Shown: positions 1 through 10,695 of the stretch, piece by piece
Layout: every line of letters starts with the position of its first letter
Numbering within the stretch: the first letter of the stretch is position 1
Origin: Echinococcus granulosus
Taxonomy: Eukaryota > Platyhelminthes > Cestoda > Cyclophyllidea > Taeniidae
Reading direction: 5' to 3'
DNA length: 64,000 nucleotides
NCBI RefSeq assembly: GCF_000524195.1
Contig: NW_020170565.1
Coordinates: forward strand, 58,011-122,010
Translations under genes and position numbers: made by a program
The notes under the pieces: model-generated
The model's input: only the letters and a program-made list of their open reading frames with translations
Database searches by the model: none
What the model was told of the DNA's origin: nothing

Positions 1-5
1 NNNNN
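1..5. other. assembly gap (Ns)
   Basis: Five undetermined bases open the window, so the first determined base is position 6 and anything upstream is unknown. This matters because the degenerate antigen-like exon at 125-475 would have its signal-peptide exon roughly 800 bp further upstream, if it was spaced like the intact gene. Confidence 0.95.
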
Positions 6-124
6 TTATTTCAAGTCGCATCTTGGCAGTATATACCACGGATCGTGCGAATTTGAAGGATACCAAAACTAGGTTGGCTGAATTATCATAATCGTTCGTT
101 TGAAATCCCAAACTTGAACTCCAG

Positions 125-475
125 TGCACAAGAAGGAGAAAGTAAATCCCCTATTTTACAAGTGTTTGCATAAGAACGTGGTTGCAACTTGCCTGAGTCT
201 AATGCTATTTCAATCCATATGCATTAAATGGAAGCAAGTGGGGAGCAAGGAGACTTTTTTCGAAAATACGAACATCGATGTGGAATGCTCAAATCGAAAT
301 CTACGGTAAGGTTTGAAGACTGGACCATCCAACTTTACAACATTAAAAAGCAAAATGAATTGGACAAAATGGTTACGCTCTTCTTGTTGTTTAGCACAAT
401 AGGACTGGAAATAAAAATAACCGCTCATATGAGGGCTGATGCGGTTTCTAATACACGGGTCCAGGCCGCAAGTGG
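125..475 (+). pseudogene. degenerate FnIII exon, paralogue of the antigen exon 2
   Basis: A splice-acceptor-like site ends at 124 (CTCCAG). The frame entered with two leading bases is the same phase-1 entry used by exon 2 of the intact gene at 11507. The read-through carries an LSL motif followed by I-K-W with Trp at 229, at the same spacing as the LSL and I-S-W of the intact domain. A TAA at 307-309 then breaks the frame. The homology resumes in another frame, where LEIKITAH at 405-428 and a following AVS match the F strand of the intact domain (YDVHVEAF, then AVS). One stop or frame change plus loss of a clear donor suggests a pseudogene. The gap hides exon 1 and no convincing tail exon follows. 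Alternatively, a single sequencing indel could be responsible. Confidence 0.5.
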
Positions 476-928
476 CTTAATGTCACGGCTGGCCATTCCG
501 CATGCAGTGACTTTTCAGTTCGCCGCATTATACAATACTTCGGATACCGCCATTCTGCCGTTAAGACTACTAGCATAAATGACTCACCTTAAAGTCAATT
601 TGCTTTTTCCAAAGTTTGGCGAATCGCATGTTATGGCATCAATATGGAATGAAGTTATTTTAACGTTAGGAGCACAAAATTCAAAAGGCTAAATATTTTT
701 GCCGAATAGTCTAGTCTGTGGGAACCACAACTTCGCTATCCTTATCACGTCAAAGTACATCTAACACAGACTGCTGTCAAACTCACTGACTAATTCTATC
801 CTTAATCTGCATAAACACCAACTTGCCTTAACTGGAAACAATAAAGTCTTCCATTCAAGATAATGTCCTTATTAATAGTAAATGTGATAGAAATACGGTA
901 ACACGCCACATTTTCAGCATCGGATATT
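476..928. other. no gene recognised
   Basis: AT-rich sequence between the degenerate FnIII exon and the end of the minus-strand Ig-type gene. A tail exon of the antigen type would be expected here by spacing, but I found no hydrophobic exon with an acceptor that I could defend. Confidence 0.4.
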
Positions 929-933
929 TTATT
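928..933 (-). promoter_or_regulatory. possible polyadenylation signal AATAAA
   Basis: The minus strand reads AATAAA here, overlapping the stop codon of the candidate last exon. The intact antigen gene has its AATAAA in the same position relative to its stop. Confidence 0.3.
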
Positions 934-1151
934 TTTGAGCACGTGACAATTTACGCAATCGCCCATCGCATCGATGTAATACCTCGGTTTGCATTAGAAC
1001 TCTCCGATTTTGGCCCTCTATTATGCATGCCGAGGTGTGTGCTGTTGCTACCAGCCGGGTTAGACAGCAAGATCTGAGCAAAGAGGGAAGTCCATTCGGC
1101 GTGGAGCGCATGTGGCCTGTGCTCTTCGCGATAGTGCGCGTGTGCGGACGG
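929..1151 (-). CDS. candidate last exon of the minus-strand Ig-type gene
   Basis: This is a GC-rich patch in AT-rich surroundings. On the minus strand an acceptor (CACTAG) ends at 1152. If one base completes the split codon left by the exon at 2601-2927 (which ends with two spare bases), the frame stays open for about 74 codons to a TAA at 931-929. The stop overlaps an AATAAA at 933-928. The encoded tail is basic and rich in Ser, Thr and Arg, with no domain I recognise. Another frame in the same exon is also open, to a stop at 953-951, so frame choice rests only on phase agreement, which has a one-in-three chance of occurring by accident. Confidence 0.3.
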
Positions 1152-1361
1152 CTAGTGTCTGGGCCATGCCCCGTGGACCATACCTGAGTCACATTTGTCC
1201 CGGCCCGGGGCGTCAAGTCGACTGGTGACCAGGAGGCATGTGTGGTTATATTGCGCTATCCATACCATTCTCGTGAATGAATGAATCAGTGGTAGTAATG
1301 ACAAAAGCTAAAAGATCACCTCCATCCCTCAGTTCCAACACTCATTAAAGGAGACTTCCAT

Positions 1362-2390
1362 GTATTGTTGTATTGATGTAGCTCTGAACTACGCTACCAG
1401 CCGCTATCTCACGCAGACATAATTATTAGGCACCCGAACCATTAGCCGTGTGATTTATTTCAAAACCGGTGGAATCATTACTTCACCTGCCATTGGTGGT
1501 GATGCAATAATGACGATTCGTGAGACTAGGTGAGATATTGGAGAGCAGTTGCAATCCCTTATTTTATCTTTTATTACTTTTGATGCTTGCCTTTATGCAG
1601 GAATCGGCACCAATGGCCGCATTAGTTACTTTTTCTGAATCTATCCATCCGGAACATGCATTCAATGGAATGCATTAAACTTAAAGAGGTATGCGTGAAC
1701 TTGGCGCTGACTTACCATGCGAATTTCCCCACAGAACTAACATGAAATCGCATTCGATTGAGCTTGAAATAAATTTCGCTCTTAAGTTTGTGCCACGTTA
1801 TTCTTGCATTTATAACTCAAACTACTTATACTAAGCTTCCTGCAGGCAAACTATTATTTTTGTGACATTGTCACGAGTATGGAATTTGTAAGCACGACAA
1901 CATTAAAATATTGCTTATTTAAGAGAGAAATCATCAAAAAACAAGGTGATTTGACATAATTATAGAGTCAATCGACTGTCTCAATTGAGGGAAGCAAAAG
2001 TCTCCCGTACCAGTGTTACACTTCACGATTCTGGGCTTTCTTTTTTAAGCTGCAAGAATTAACATTATCAAAAGGTGTCGTAGTTACCTCTTGCGGCATT
2101 GGAGGTTACTTTCAGCCATTCCACATTTCCCGCAGTGAAGCCTTTACATTTACATCGACATTCAGCCAAATGGAATTGTATTTGCATGTTTGGTGTCTAA
2201 CAGATAAGTTTTGAATTGGCAGGGTCCATGCAAACTCTTGCTAATGCTCCAGACTACTCTCTTGTCCTACATTTGAGGCCTTGCAAATTCCCCTCCCAAA
2301 TGTATTAACAACATTACTCTGTAAATGGCTGAATTTCCACGGGCGCCACTCCGCACGACCACTTGCAAGCAGCTTTTGGGTTTGGCGTAA
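1362..2390 (+). repeat. diverged copy of the antigen gene 3' flank
   Basis: Long matches in the same order link this stretch to 12590-13310: around 1421-1570 (ATTATTAGGCACCCGAA and following), 1610-1670 (GGCACCAAT, then the TCTATCCATC region), 1810-1860 (CTGCAGGCAAA region) and 2220-2390 (GCTAATG, ATGTATTAACA, CTCCACTCCGCAC region). This copy is about 300 bp longer, mainly from an extra block at roughly 1935-2215. Its distance from the degenerate FnIII exon upstream (Trp codon at 229) is about 1.1 kb. The corresponding distance in the intact locus is about 1.0 kb. Both therefore belong to one ancestral duplicated block. Confidence 0.7.
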
Positions 2391-2600
2391 ATGAAAAACA
2401 AAGTAGTAGGCAAAATTAACTGGCCAGATTGCAAGAGAGAGAGAGCTTGGGCTTGGGATTTCGAAGGCTAAAATTATACAACCCGTCTCGACAAGTTGAA
2501 CTGTCACCCCAGTCATGCGAAATTTTGACACAGTGTATTGTTTATTACGCAATAAGTCATTCAAAACAGTCCCTGAAGTATTCAACTGCAAAGCACTCAC

Positions 2601-2927
2601 CTCTGCAACAGCCAATTTTGGTAGAAGTATCCTGCAGAGCGTGTTGCAGCAGTCTTTTGGGGTAGATACGCCTCGTTGATCAGGCGATAGACTTCTTCGG
2701 TGAGCTCGGCACACACAGCGTCCCGGCGAGGTGGGTGTGAGACAGACATGGAGAACCACCTCATATGAGCGTCTGCTCCCCCAATCACCTCCTGCAGTCC
2801 ATTCGCTGTCGCGGTTACTGCCTCCAGCACCGCCCTCGACGACTCCTCCAGTGTGTAGCTGTGCCACCGCCATGGCCTCGTGCCCATTGCCGCGGTTGGC
2901 GGTGCACAAGTAAGAATAGCGATCTCA
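2601..2927 (-). CDS. Ig-like domain exon (minus-strand gene)
   Basis: On the minus strand an acceptor (GTTTCAG) ends at 2928 and a strong donor GTGAGTG begins at 2600, bounding a 327-nt exon that is a multiple of three (phase 2 on both sides). The frame is open throughout. It starts with EIAILTCAPP, like an Ig B strand with its Cys, followed by a W-R-W core. It later has RRDAVCAEL and VYRLI, which recall the C-A-E...YRLI of the exon at 5212-5274. GC content is far above the surroundings. A longer overlapping frame of 222 codons exists but ignores the splice sites. An Ig-superfamily surface protein fits best. I cannot name the family, and the upstream exon junction is not resolved. Confidence 0.45.
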
Positions 2928-3904
2928 CTGAAACGCATTCTGTCTGCTGATATACTGGTCGCTTTACAACCAGCGCTATAGCTAGAAAGAGAAGAGGGAC
3001 TGTGCTTCCTCAGCAGCCTCCCTGAGATAATACCACTTTAAAATTCTCCTTATGAGTTTTAGCAGTTGAGCATTGCCGACATTGCTCCACACTTCCTATC
3101 TTTAAATCTTCCAAGCCATCTTTGTTAAAATCAATTAAACTGCTAAATACAAAGTGACGAAATCCGGTCTATGAAGCAAGCGAGTTACATGGAATCAAAT
3201 CGAATAGACACCAGCACGTGAGTGTATATTTTAATGCAGTTAATAATCTCGGCTAGAATAAAACCGACTGTAACTCTGAACACTTCACCAAGAATAATTG
3301 TGCATAACGCATTCTACCAGGAATCATATTAAGCAGCCCATTAACGGTACTGTTCCATCAAAATGGTACAGGAGTAACTTCTACTTGCCCCGAAAAGATA
3401 TTTCACAGGCGAGGTATTTAAGCGCACCTAGAGGACTGAAAGGGGATGCAAAAGAAGGCGAGCGCTCCGAGAAGGAAGAACCGAATTCCATAAAAAAAGT
3501 ATTTGCCGCCATTTTCAAAGGATCAAACTTTGGGAGTGCTATTATAAAAGGTAGTCGGCCAAAACAGAGCAGTACATTATGGGCAGACTAGATTCCTATC
3601 TTTTAAAAAGCATAATATGCTATTTCAAGCAAGTCTGAGTTGAGAATATAACTTTCAATTCATCCACCAAACTACGAGAGGGATTGGAACACGCCAATTG
3701 GGGGAAGGATGATGCAATCACAGATTCTCAAGGGAAAGCCCTTTTACCCGAATACCATTCCAGCTATTTTTTAATACATATGGCAAAATGTTTGTACTCA
3801 AAGAAATATCTTCATTGGAAAACAAAGATGAAGTCGGTTCTATCTGCGAACAACGAAAAAATTGGCGCATGTGGAAATGCACTAATGTCCTCATTTAGCA
3901 TGAA

Positions 3905-4168
3905 CGCCTCAGGCGCATGCCTCTCCCCCTCAGTTGGCTGGAACTGGCACTGGTAGTCGCCGACATTCTCAGCATTCACCTCGAATAGTAAAAGACTCAG
4001 GTTCTGCACCCCCACCCGTCTCATTCGACGCCGCAGTGTGGTGGGTCTGTGCGACCACCTCGCCGTTAGGTCCGCGCCACTGAAGGTTACCTTCGCGCTT
4101 CACGAAATGGGTCACCGACACCACCTTGCCGCGGTTCGCCTCAAGCCCGTAGCGGGCAAGCTTGAGAT
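3905..4168 (-). CDS. Ig-like domain exon with a frame break (minus-strand gene)
   Basis: The acceptor (TTCTGACAG, with a pyrimidine tract) ends at 4169. The first two bases complete the codon split by the donor of the exon at 5212-5274, so the two exons join in phase. Residues NLQWRGPNGEVV look like the C/C' strands of an Ig domain. NLSLLLFEV followed by GDYQCQF is a textbook E/F region with the Cys, but it lies one frame over. The switch falls at a five-base C run (plus strand 4009-4013). One base too many in that run would explain it, so a sequencing indel is as likely as a true pseudogene. No clear donor is visible after the F strand, so the low-coordinate end is approximate. Confidence 0.5.
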
Positions 4169-4169
4169 C

Positions 4170-5210
4170 TGTCAGAAAAAAGAAGTGGCTTTTATTATGT
4201 GAAGAATCAGTGGAAGAAAGGTCAACACTGCTTTGGCTTCACGGTTGGCTTTACCTTGGAAGCTGAGATTCAGCTTCTTTAGTGCACAGATATGTTAATG
4301 CTGAGAGCTGAATATGGTGCAAAAGTAGGCGAGACTGGTATTACTACCGTTTATCATGTGAAAAATCCAACCAAAATAGTCAATAAGATTTATGATTGCA
4401 AAAGCTCTTATATCTGTAGTGCAAAAAAGAGTAATTACACGTTAGGGCCTACTTGACCACCGTTGACACAGTACAAACTGGGCAAAGAACAACTTAGAAA
4501 TGGTTGACAATTTTTCTACAAACCACCGCCAACAATCAAAGTCATTTCTAAGTATATGGGAATTTCCCATTTGTGTTCAGAGAATTACTGTCAACCGATG
4601 TTTAGCGTAGATTATAATAAAGCAACCGACAAAAGGTAGCCAATCACCAACCAGAAGGTAGCATCATAGGAATCACAAATTCGTACCTCCACGTTAACGC
4701 ATGAACTGTCTGACTAAGCAGCATTTTCATCACCAAAGTAAGCAAAATTTCCTCCCACTCTGTGAAACAATACATCATTTACAATGCCTTAAAATTTAAT
4801 GGAGACTGAAGTGAGTCAAAGAGCAACTTGCCAGATTCGTATTTTCGACATTCGTCCACAAGCAAATTCAAGCATGCTACTCTTGACCAAAATCCTACCA
4901 AAGGGCAATCGGTCAAAACTACAACCAATTATGAAGGAAATAAAGCCACCCATTTGATGTCCAAACTCAAGGCATCAGCTAAGAAGGGTGCTATAACAGA
5001 CGGACGGTCATTTTCAGTTGTATAACTGACTACCACATTATTTCAGGACTCCCACATTTGGACTCGCATAGCAGTTTTATGGGCTTGCCTATGCCATCCA
5101 AGCTAACACGTTCACATCACTTCTCCCTTCAAGCCTGTATACTTCTAACCATCTGCAGGGTTAACCTGGGAGGAAAAAACATGATGTGTGCAGACAGGCA
5201 TACATCCTTA
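4170..5210. other. intron of the minus-strand Ig-type gene
   Basis: AT-rich sequence between the donor at 5211-5210 and the acceptor at 4170-4169, which agree in phase. No other feature was recognised inside it. Confidence 0.4.
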
Positions 5211-5211
5211 C

Positions 5212-5274
5212 CATCCACGATGAGACGATACTCGGCGCACTGGAATGGTTTGCTGTCGAATTGTTCGACGGGGG
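5212..5274 (-). CDS. short Ig-like exon (minus-strand gene)
   Basis: This minus-strand exon is bounded by a weak acceptor (CTTCGGAG) ending at 5275 and a good donor GTAAGG starting at 5211. It is 63 nt, phase 1 on both sides, and joins the next exon (4168 downward) in phase. It encodes VEQFDSKPFQCAEYRLIVD, resembling the F/G strands of an Ig domain with its Cys. The similar ending YSLIVK in the 6128-6282 exon suggests repeated domains in one protein. The exon start is less certain than its end. Confidence 0.4.
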
Positions 5275-6127
5275 CTCCGAAGAGCAGCAGTAGATGCCAA
5301 CATGGATATCATCGACGGGAGAGATACAGAGAGAGGTGATGAGGAGCAGTTGGCGTCGAGAAACACGACAGTGCGTGAGAAGGCACCCCCAGCATTAGTT
5401 CACCGTCTACTTGTAGCCATCGCATGGCCTTCTAAAGTTTCGAATTGGCGCCCACTGCCCCCGAGCAGTTAAATAACGGACTTCATTTAACGTCCTTCAG
5501 AACGCACATCTTCGGCACTGAGCTCACTGATGAGAGAGGAAACGCCTCCAATTCAGGAGAAATTCTCACTCTACAGCGCAATACTGACGTATTACTGGCA
5601 AAATCACTATATTACAGCAGAACTAAAGGTTTCACTTGTTACCTGTGCCACTTATCTCTCAGCACCTCTGTGCGCTCCAACGAACCTGTTTCTAGGCATG
5701 AAGGCCCAGACTATCACCTCTGCGAGTGCACTAAAAGAGGGCCAACTTCGGTGAAGCCGTGGTGACCTCCATTAGAGGGGTCATCAAAAACAGCCTCAGC
5801 TCTTATCCTTCACTCCAACCTCCATTTCTGCGCAACGGAGGAGACCACGTTCAAAATAACCGCAAGCCCTCGCAGTAAAATCTACCCAAAAGGATTAAAT
5901 CTCGACCTTAAATCGCAGCCATAATCTGAACTCTCGATACCTCCCTAACTACATCCAAGGTGGAGGATCAGACAGCATTGGAATAACTACGAAGAGACAA
6001 GGACAAGGGACCTCGACATATAACTCTGGAAAGCTACTTTGCATTGCTTCAATTTTACTCTTAAGTAACTAAACCCACAGTAAGTGACCGACAACCAAAA
6101 TCTACTTCTTGACGAATGTCCTCCCAC

Positions 6128-6282
6128 CTTAACGATAAGTGAATAATATTTCAGTTGCCAGTGCCAGATGGCCTCCACCATGTCACTCATGCTGATTTTA
6201 TGAAAATGATCTTGGGACAAAATGTTACTGCCAAAAAAGGTAAACCGGGCATTGCAGTAGGACGGTGAAGAAGGATGCGTAC
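6128..6282 (-). CDS. candidate Ig-like exon (minus-strand gene, most upstream seen)
   Basis: The acceptor (ATACCAG) ends at 6283 and a donor-like GTGGGA begins at 6127. The open frame has Y-C-N-A-R-F, a W-H-W motif and the ending YSLIVK. It ends in phase 0, whereas the next exon expects phase 1, so one boundary of this model is wrong or an exon is missed. It lies only about 280 bp from the left edge of the duplicated 28.7-kb unit, so further 5' exons would have to lie inside or beyond the duplication. Confidence 0.3.
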
Positions 6283-6564
6283 CTGGTATGCAGATCTTTT
6301 CACGGTAATCCAACTGTGAATACAAAACTAATTATCCAAAATATTCGGTCAAGAGAGTTGAGGCAGGATACAAACATAGTTTATTTGGGTTTTTACATAA
6401 ACCTCAATTGGATTGTGGACGATCAACAAAATTCAACTAATTGAATGACTCACCATCAAGGGTTGTAAATGTCATCTCTCCTGACTCCAAATCGGAAAAA
6501 GGTTCGGGGTATTTGAGGAAGTCCTAACAGCAGACGCCAAGGGGTTACATCAACTGCTGCAATA

Positions 6565-7756
6565 CACGTCAACGTCCCATTGGTAGCCGAACCTTTACCA
6601 CCTCGAGTCGTGTATATTCAAACTGTCTAATGTTGCAGAAGAAGCAAACCAGTTTACCAGTGGAGAGAGGCATACTTAAGTACCCTTTCAGCAGCCAATA
6701 CTGCTGTATCCGCATCCTACAAATACAATATACTCTACCAACATGGCTACTGCACCAACCTGGAGATTGCAACTGTAATCATGCAATTGTGAAAAGTCTT
6801 CCAGAAAAGGGTTAACGGCAAATTTTCTCCAAAAACACAGTAAAGTCATCAAAACACAGGTTGCACCACAACAACTCCTAAGTTGAGCAAGTGCACTTTC
6901 AAATTTGGTGTTCTTCACTGATCCCTCGATGCCTATCACATTCGACACCATAGACATACACTCATGTTCTATTTAAGGCCTAGACCGTTATTGCAACTAA
7001 ATAAAACCTATTGTTGACAATTTTTCACTTTTTTAACAAATGAAGCCTATCTAGGCAAAATCCTATCGTTGTTAAAGTCCGCAAAGAACCCACCTTACCG
7101 ACAGATAATATGCTGAAATACACGCGATGACCTTGAAAGTGGCAAAATATACTAACCGTTGCTCATTTAAGACTTATTTAGCTTAACAAGTTTTCTAGAG
7201 TTCAAAAAGCAGCTTAGACCTTTTTACCAAAAGATTTTTCAATCTTGGTCTGCTGGAATGCATGAGTATTATAAATCAATCATTGTCGTATGGGATATAT
7301 TAGCAAACTGATTTCTAAAATGAAAAAGCAAAACACAGAACCCCTTTTTATTGAAAAGTGTGCATTGTGTGATTTTAAAAGGAAAGGGGCCTCTTGATTT
7401 ATATAGGTGACAGAAATATCATTAATGTATTGTAGCACCTTCCTCAGTTTTCTCCCCCTTCCCGGCCTTCGTACCCATGTAAGGGACAGCTTGATTTAAT
7501 AAGACATGTTTTTAATTCAGGGGTAATTTGAAATAGCATTGATATGGGAAAGTTGGGGTTATAAGCTTTTCTCTGCCTCGATGAATTCTGACCACTCCCC
7601 CATTACGAGCTTAAAGTTTTCAAATCGCTTCTCAACTTAGAGGTCCATTTTAACCACATGAGTGTTTCATAGCTCCCTCGTCTTTTTAGCACCGTGCCCA
7701 GTGCTACCATTATAAGTTGTCGTTAAACATGCCATTAAGTGCATTTTATTCTTCCA
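6565..7756. other. no gene recognised
   Basis: AT-rich sequence at the left edge of the unit. Short open frames occur on both strands around 6600-6950 but show neither domain features nor convincing splice sites. The same applies at 35283-36474. Confidence 0.4.
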
Positions 7757-9055
7757 TTAGTGCGCAAATCTCATCTTCTTATGCAAGCGGTGGTGTACCT
7801 TTGTAGGAAGCATCATGATGTCATGAACGGTTATTGGCTGTGCATAGTTATGCGTTGCAGACGAGGTAGTTTGTGGGTGGGAGAGCCTTTGCCAAGGGTG
7901 ATAAAACTCACGGCATAGTCCAGGTGGGAGAATTGTTCTGTATATTTGCACTAAGTGTCCTTCTTGGTAGACGCTAATCCGTCTGTGTTTTTAGTGATAT
8001 TGTAGCGTCCCAAGACTTCTCTGAAGACGAAAGAAGATATAATGCTCGAGCAGAATATATATACTAGTACAAAAAAGGTATTTGGGCTGCTGGCGTAGCT
8101 TGAAGGCCAGCCCACCGGCACTATACATAGGCCCAGTCAAAAGTGGCTTCTCGCCAATACGGAGGGAAAAGCAACCATCGTATTACAATATTTCCCCTGC
8201 CTAAAATGAGAAAGTCGTTAGTGCAGACGTAGGATGATACCATTTTTATGCCTCCTTTTAGATAGGGTATGCAAGCGGGGGTGTAGTTGGTTGATACTCT
8301 TTTGTTTAGAAAGGAGATATCAGAAAACACCCACACTTTACTCCCTGTGATCATCTTAACCGTTGAAACGCCAGTTGATATGGGAACTGTAGCTGTGTAC
8401 GCTAGGAAAATACGTCCTACACTTATGTCCCAGACTTCCATTTGTGCATCCTTGGTGTAAGCTTTTAGTAGTTTAATCAGAGTGCAGTTTGCTCTACTCA
8501 CCTGTGCATTGCCTTGCGGATGCCCAGGTGCTCCACATGTCTTTGAGATGAGGAAGGTCTTGAATAATCCCGTAATAATTCGACTTCCGAATTCTGAGCC
8601 TTCATTTCTATGAACAGATTTGGGCACTCTATGCTGACAAATAGACCTACCGACGAAACCAAAGGCAATCATTTCTGCATCTTGTGTCCTCATGGGTTCT
8701 GCCTCGGCTACATTCGTGAAATAGTCTACCATAACCAGAGTATATCGGTTTCTTCTCTTGGCGGGTGGCAGTGGGTCCATGACGTCTATACCTACCCTTA
8801 CCTCTGGAAACCCAGTGGGCATGGGCTGACGTGCTGCGATCACTGTGAGGTATGGACCCTTGAAAGAACTGCAAGTAGAACAGGCCCAGCAGGAATCAAG
8901 TATGTCTCGGGAGAGCGAAGGCCACCGATATCTTTTGCTTGAGGCACCTGGCATCTTCTTTATACCCACATCGCCCAGATGCACATGCAACTTTTGGATT
9001 CCTTCTTGTACTAATGAGTCTGGGTCTACAAGGCCCTTAGAAGAACCTACATTTA
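7757..9055 (-). pseudogene. Ty3/gypsy pol remnant (integrase), inactive
   Basis: The minus strand keeps a 289-codon open frame (8990-8121) with a gypsy integrase. The homology starts further upstream near 9050 (residues LVQEGIQKLH). The zinc-finger part keeps its first His and C-x2-C (residues 37 and 40), but the second His is Asp. In the core, the first catalytic Asp is present in VGIDVMDP (residue 69), the second is Asn (HRNEG, residue 128) and the Glu is Ser (QVSRAN, residue 163), so strand transfer chemistry should be lost. The chromodomain-side tail continues past stops to about 7757, with recognisable LPPG and FYHPW blocks in another frame. No LTRs, RT or gag were found. This is a relic, not a gene. 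Confidence 0.8.
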
Positions 9056-9059
9056 TTTA

Positions 9060-10625
9060 ATACCGCAAAACCCTAGTCTCTAGAGAGAGCCCTGCGCCAT
9101 TCTTGCCTTATATGTCTGTCCACCATGGTGGAAGAGGTCATTTCTTGCACTGCGGGCTTATAAGAGTATGTGAGGGAAGTCTCACATACCAGAACACTTT
9201 TTCGAATTGGTTCTTTTTAAATTTTTAATGTTATTTTGGAGTTGCGCCTAAGACTATGGCACGCACAACAACACCTTTTTTGGCCTGACCTGGTTTACTA
9301 GCTGGAGCTTCCGCATTACCATGCACATTCCCCTCTCTCTATGTTCTCTGAAGCTGCATTTTTGCGGTTCTTTCTATTAATGTGCAGCTGAAAGGTCTAT
9401 CACCTTCACTGTTTAAACCTGGTAAGCGTCTAATAACCCATTCTCATTGTGAATTTCCTCGTCATCGGGTAGTACCTGATGGTAGCTTAGAGCTCGCATT
9501 ATGTTGCACTGTTACATCACACTTTTTCGCTGAATCAGTCACACGAGTAGGCATTGACGTGCTACCTTCCATCTTTGCCCCTGTGTGAGTGTACACTGCC
9601 TACGACTGCGTCGCATGTCTCCACATGCAGTGCAAACGGTGGGGCAACGCTGGAATCGGTGTAGGGCAGGGCATTCATTTTAATTCTTTAAAGGCTTCAT
9701 ATTGCTTTTTTCCCCTAAAAAATTTTCACCTGCTTTTTTATTAACTTATGCAGCGGGCTAGCAATATTAGCATACCTTCAACGAAAAGCCTGTGGTGATA
9801 TGCCAACCGTAAGAGGCTAGGGAGGTCCGTCTAGTAGGTTAGTGTTGGCAATGCGCTCACCTGTTTTGCTCCGTCTTCGGTGACCGCAATCCCACCTGAC
9901 AAGACTGTATATCGTTTGCTTCATATTCCACCTCTTGCCTTCTTGTAGATTCCATAAGATGTGCTCAAAATGACGACCATGAATGGTGAAGTAATACATA
10001 ATACCTGTGCATCTGTATGCATCTCATCGACACACTCGGTAGAGAAATGTTGGAATTCAGAGTAAAAAGGTGCCCTGCGAAAATGGTTTACGAAAATACG
10101 CTATACTCACTAAGTCAAATAGCACGCATCTCCGGTGATGTCCATATCTTTTACTGCCTTCGTTCACCGTGGTCATCTCGTTCCCTTGACACAATGCAGT
10201 GCCAACCAAAGTGTCGTCTGCCAATTTTTCAGTTGACCGCAGTTCAAATGCCGGAAGTCGTGGCATGGCACAACTGCAGTCACTCCGGTCCCCCAATCGT
10301 GACGAGTTCTTCAATAAGGAAAGGACACATCCAAGGTGGTATAGATTTCGAAACACTTCTTCCACACAATAGTTAAGTTCAAAGTGATGCAAAAGTTAAC
10401 TCCGCTTTTAATTACATGATTGTGCTGTGGATGTCCATGCTGGCGAGTGTAGAAATTGAAGGTGGAATCACTAAGGCAAATCAACATCTGCTAGCTTTCA
10501 TTGAATGAATGCAGAAGTTGTCTTGCAGGTCAAGAGCACGGTATCCAATAGGCTGATATGTGTGTGCAGAGCATTTCTATAAAGTGTGTCGCAGATTGTG
10601 AACACAAAGCATTTGTAAAGTAGCA
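9060..10625. other. upstream region of the antigen gene, no gene recognised
   Basis: Holds overlapping open frames around 10017-10392 on both strands without domain features. The stretch just before 10626 is the presumed promoter and 5' untranslated region. I see no decisive TATA box; ATTTCTATAAAG near 10573-10584 is a weak candidate. The same applies at 37778-39343. Confidence 0.35.
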
Positions 10626-10695
10626 ATGGCGGTTCAATTTTGGCTCATTTTGCTTGCTACCTCCATTTTGGCTACTGGAAACAGGGGTGACCGTG
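10626..10695 (+). CDS. antigen-like gene, exon 1 (signal peptide)
   Basis: Start ATG at 10626 opens 23 codons plus one base, ending before GTAAGA. The hydrophobic core WLILLATSILA is typical of a signal peptide, with cleavage likely around residues 16-18. The next in-frame stop lies shortly after the donor, so splicing is required. Confidence 0.7.

Noticed and set aside
2241..2909. 222-codon open frame on the minus strand, the longest in the left part
   Set aside because: It overlaps the Ig-like exon at 2601-2927 in another frame, runs through that exon's donor and into the repeat block at 2220-2390, and has no domain features. It is taken as a shadow frame in GC-rich coding DNA.
8121..8990. 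A functional integrase or transposase gene
   Set aside because: Key catalytic and zinc-binding residues are replaced, the downstream part of pol is broken by stops and frame changes, and no LTRs or RT were found.
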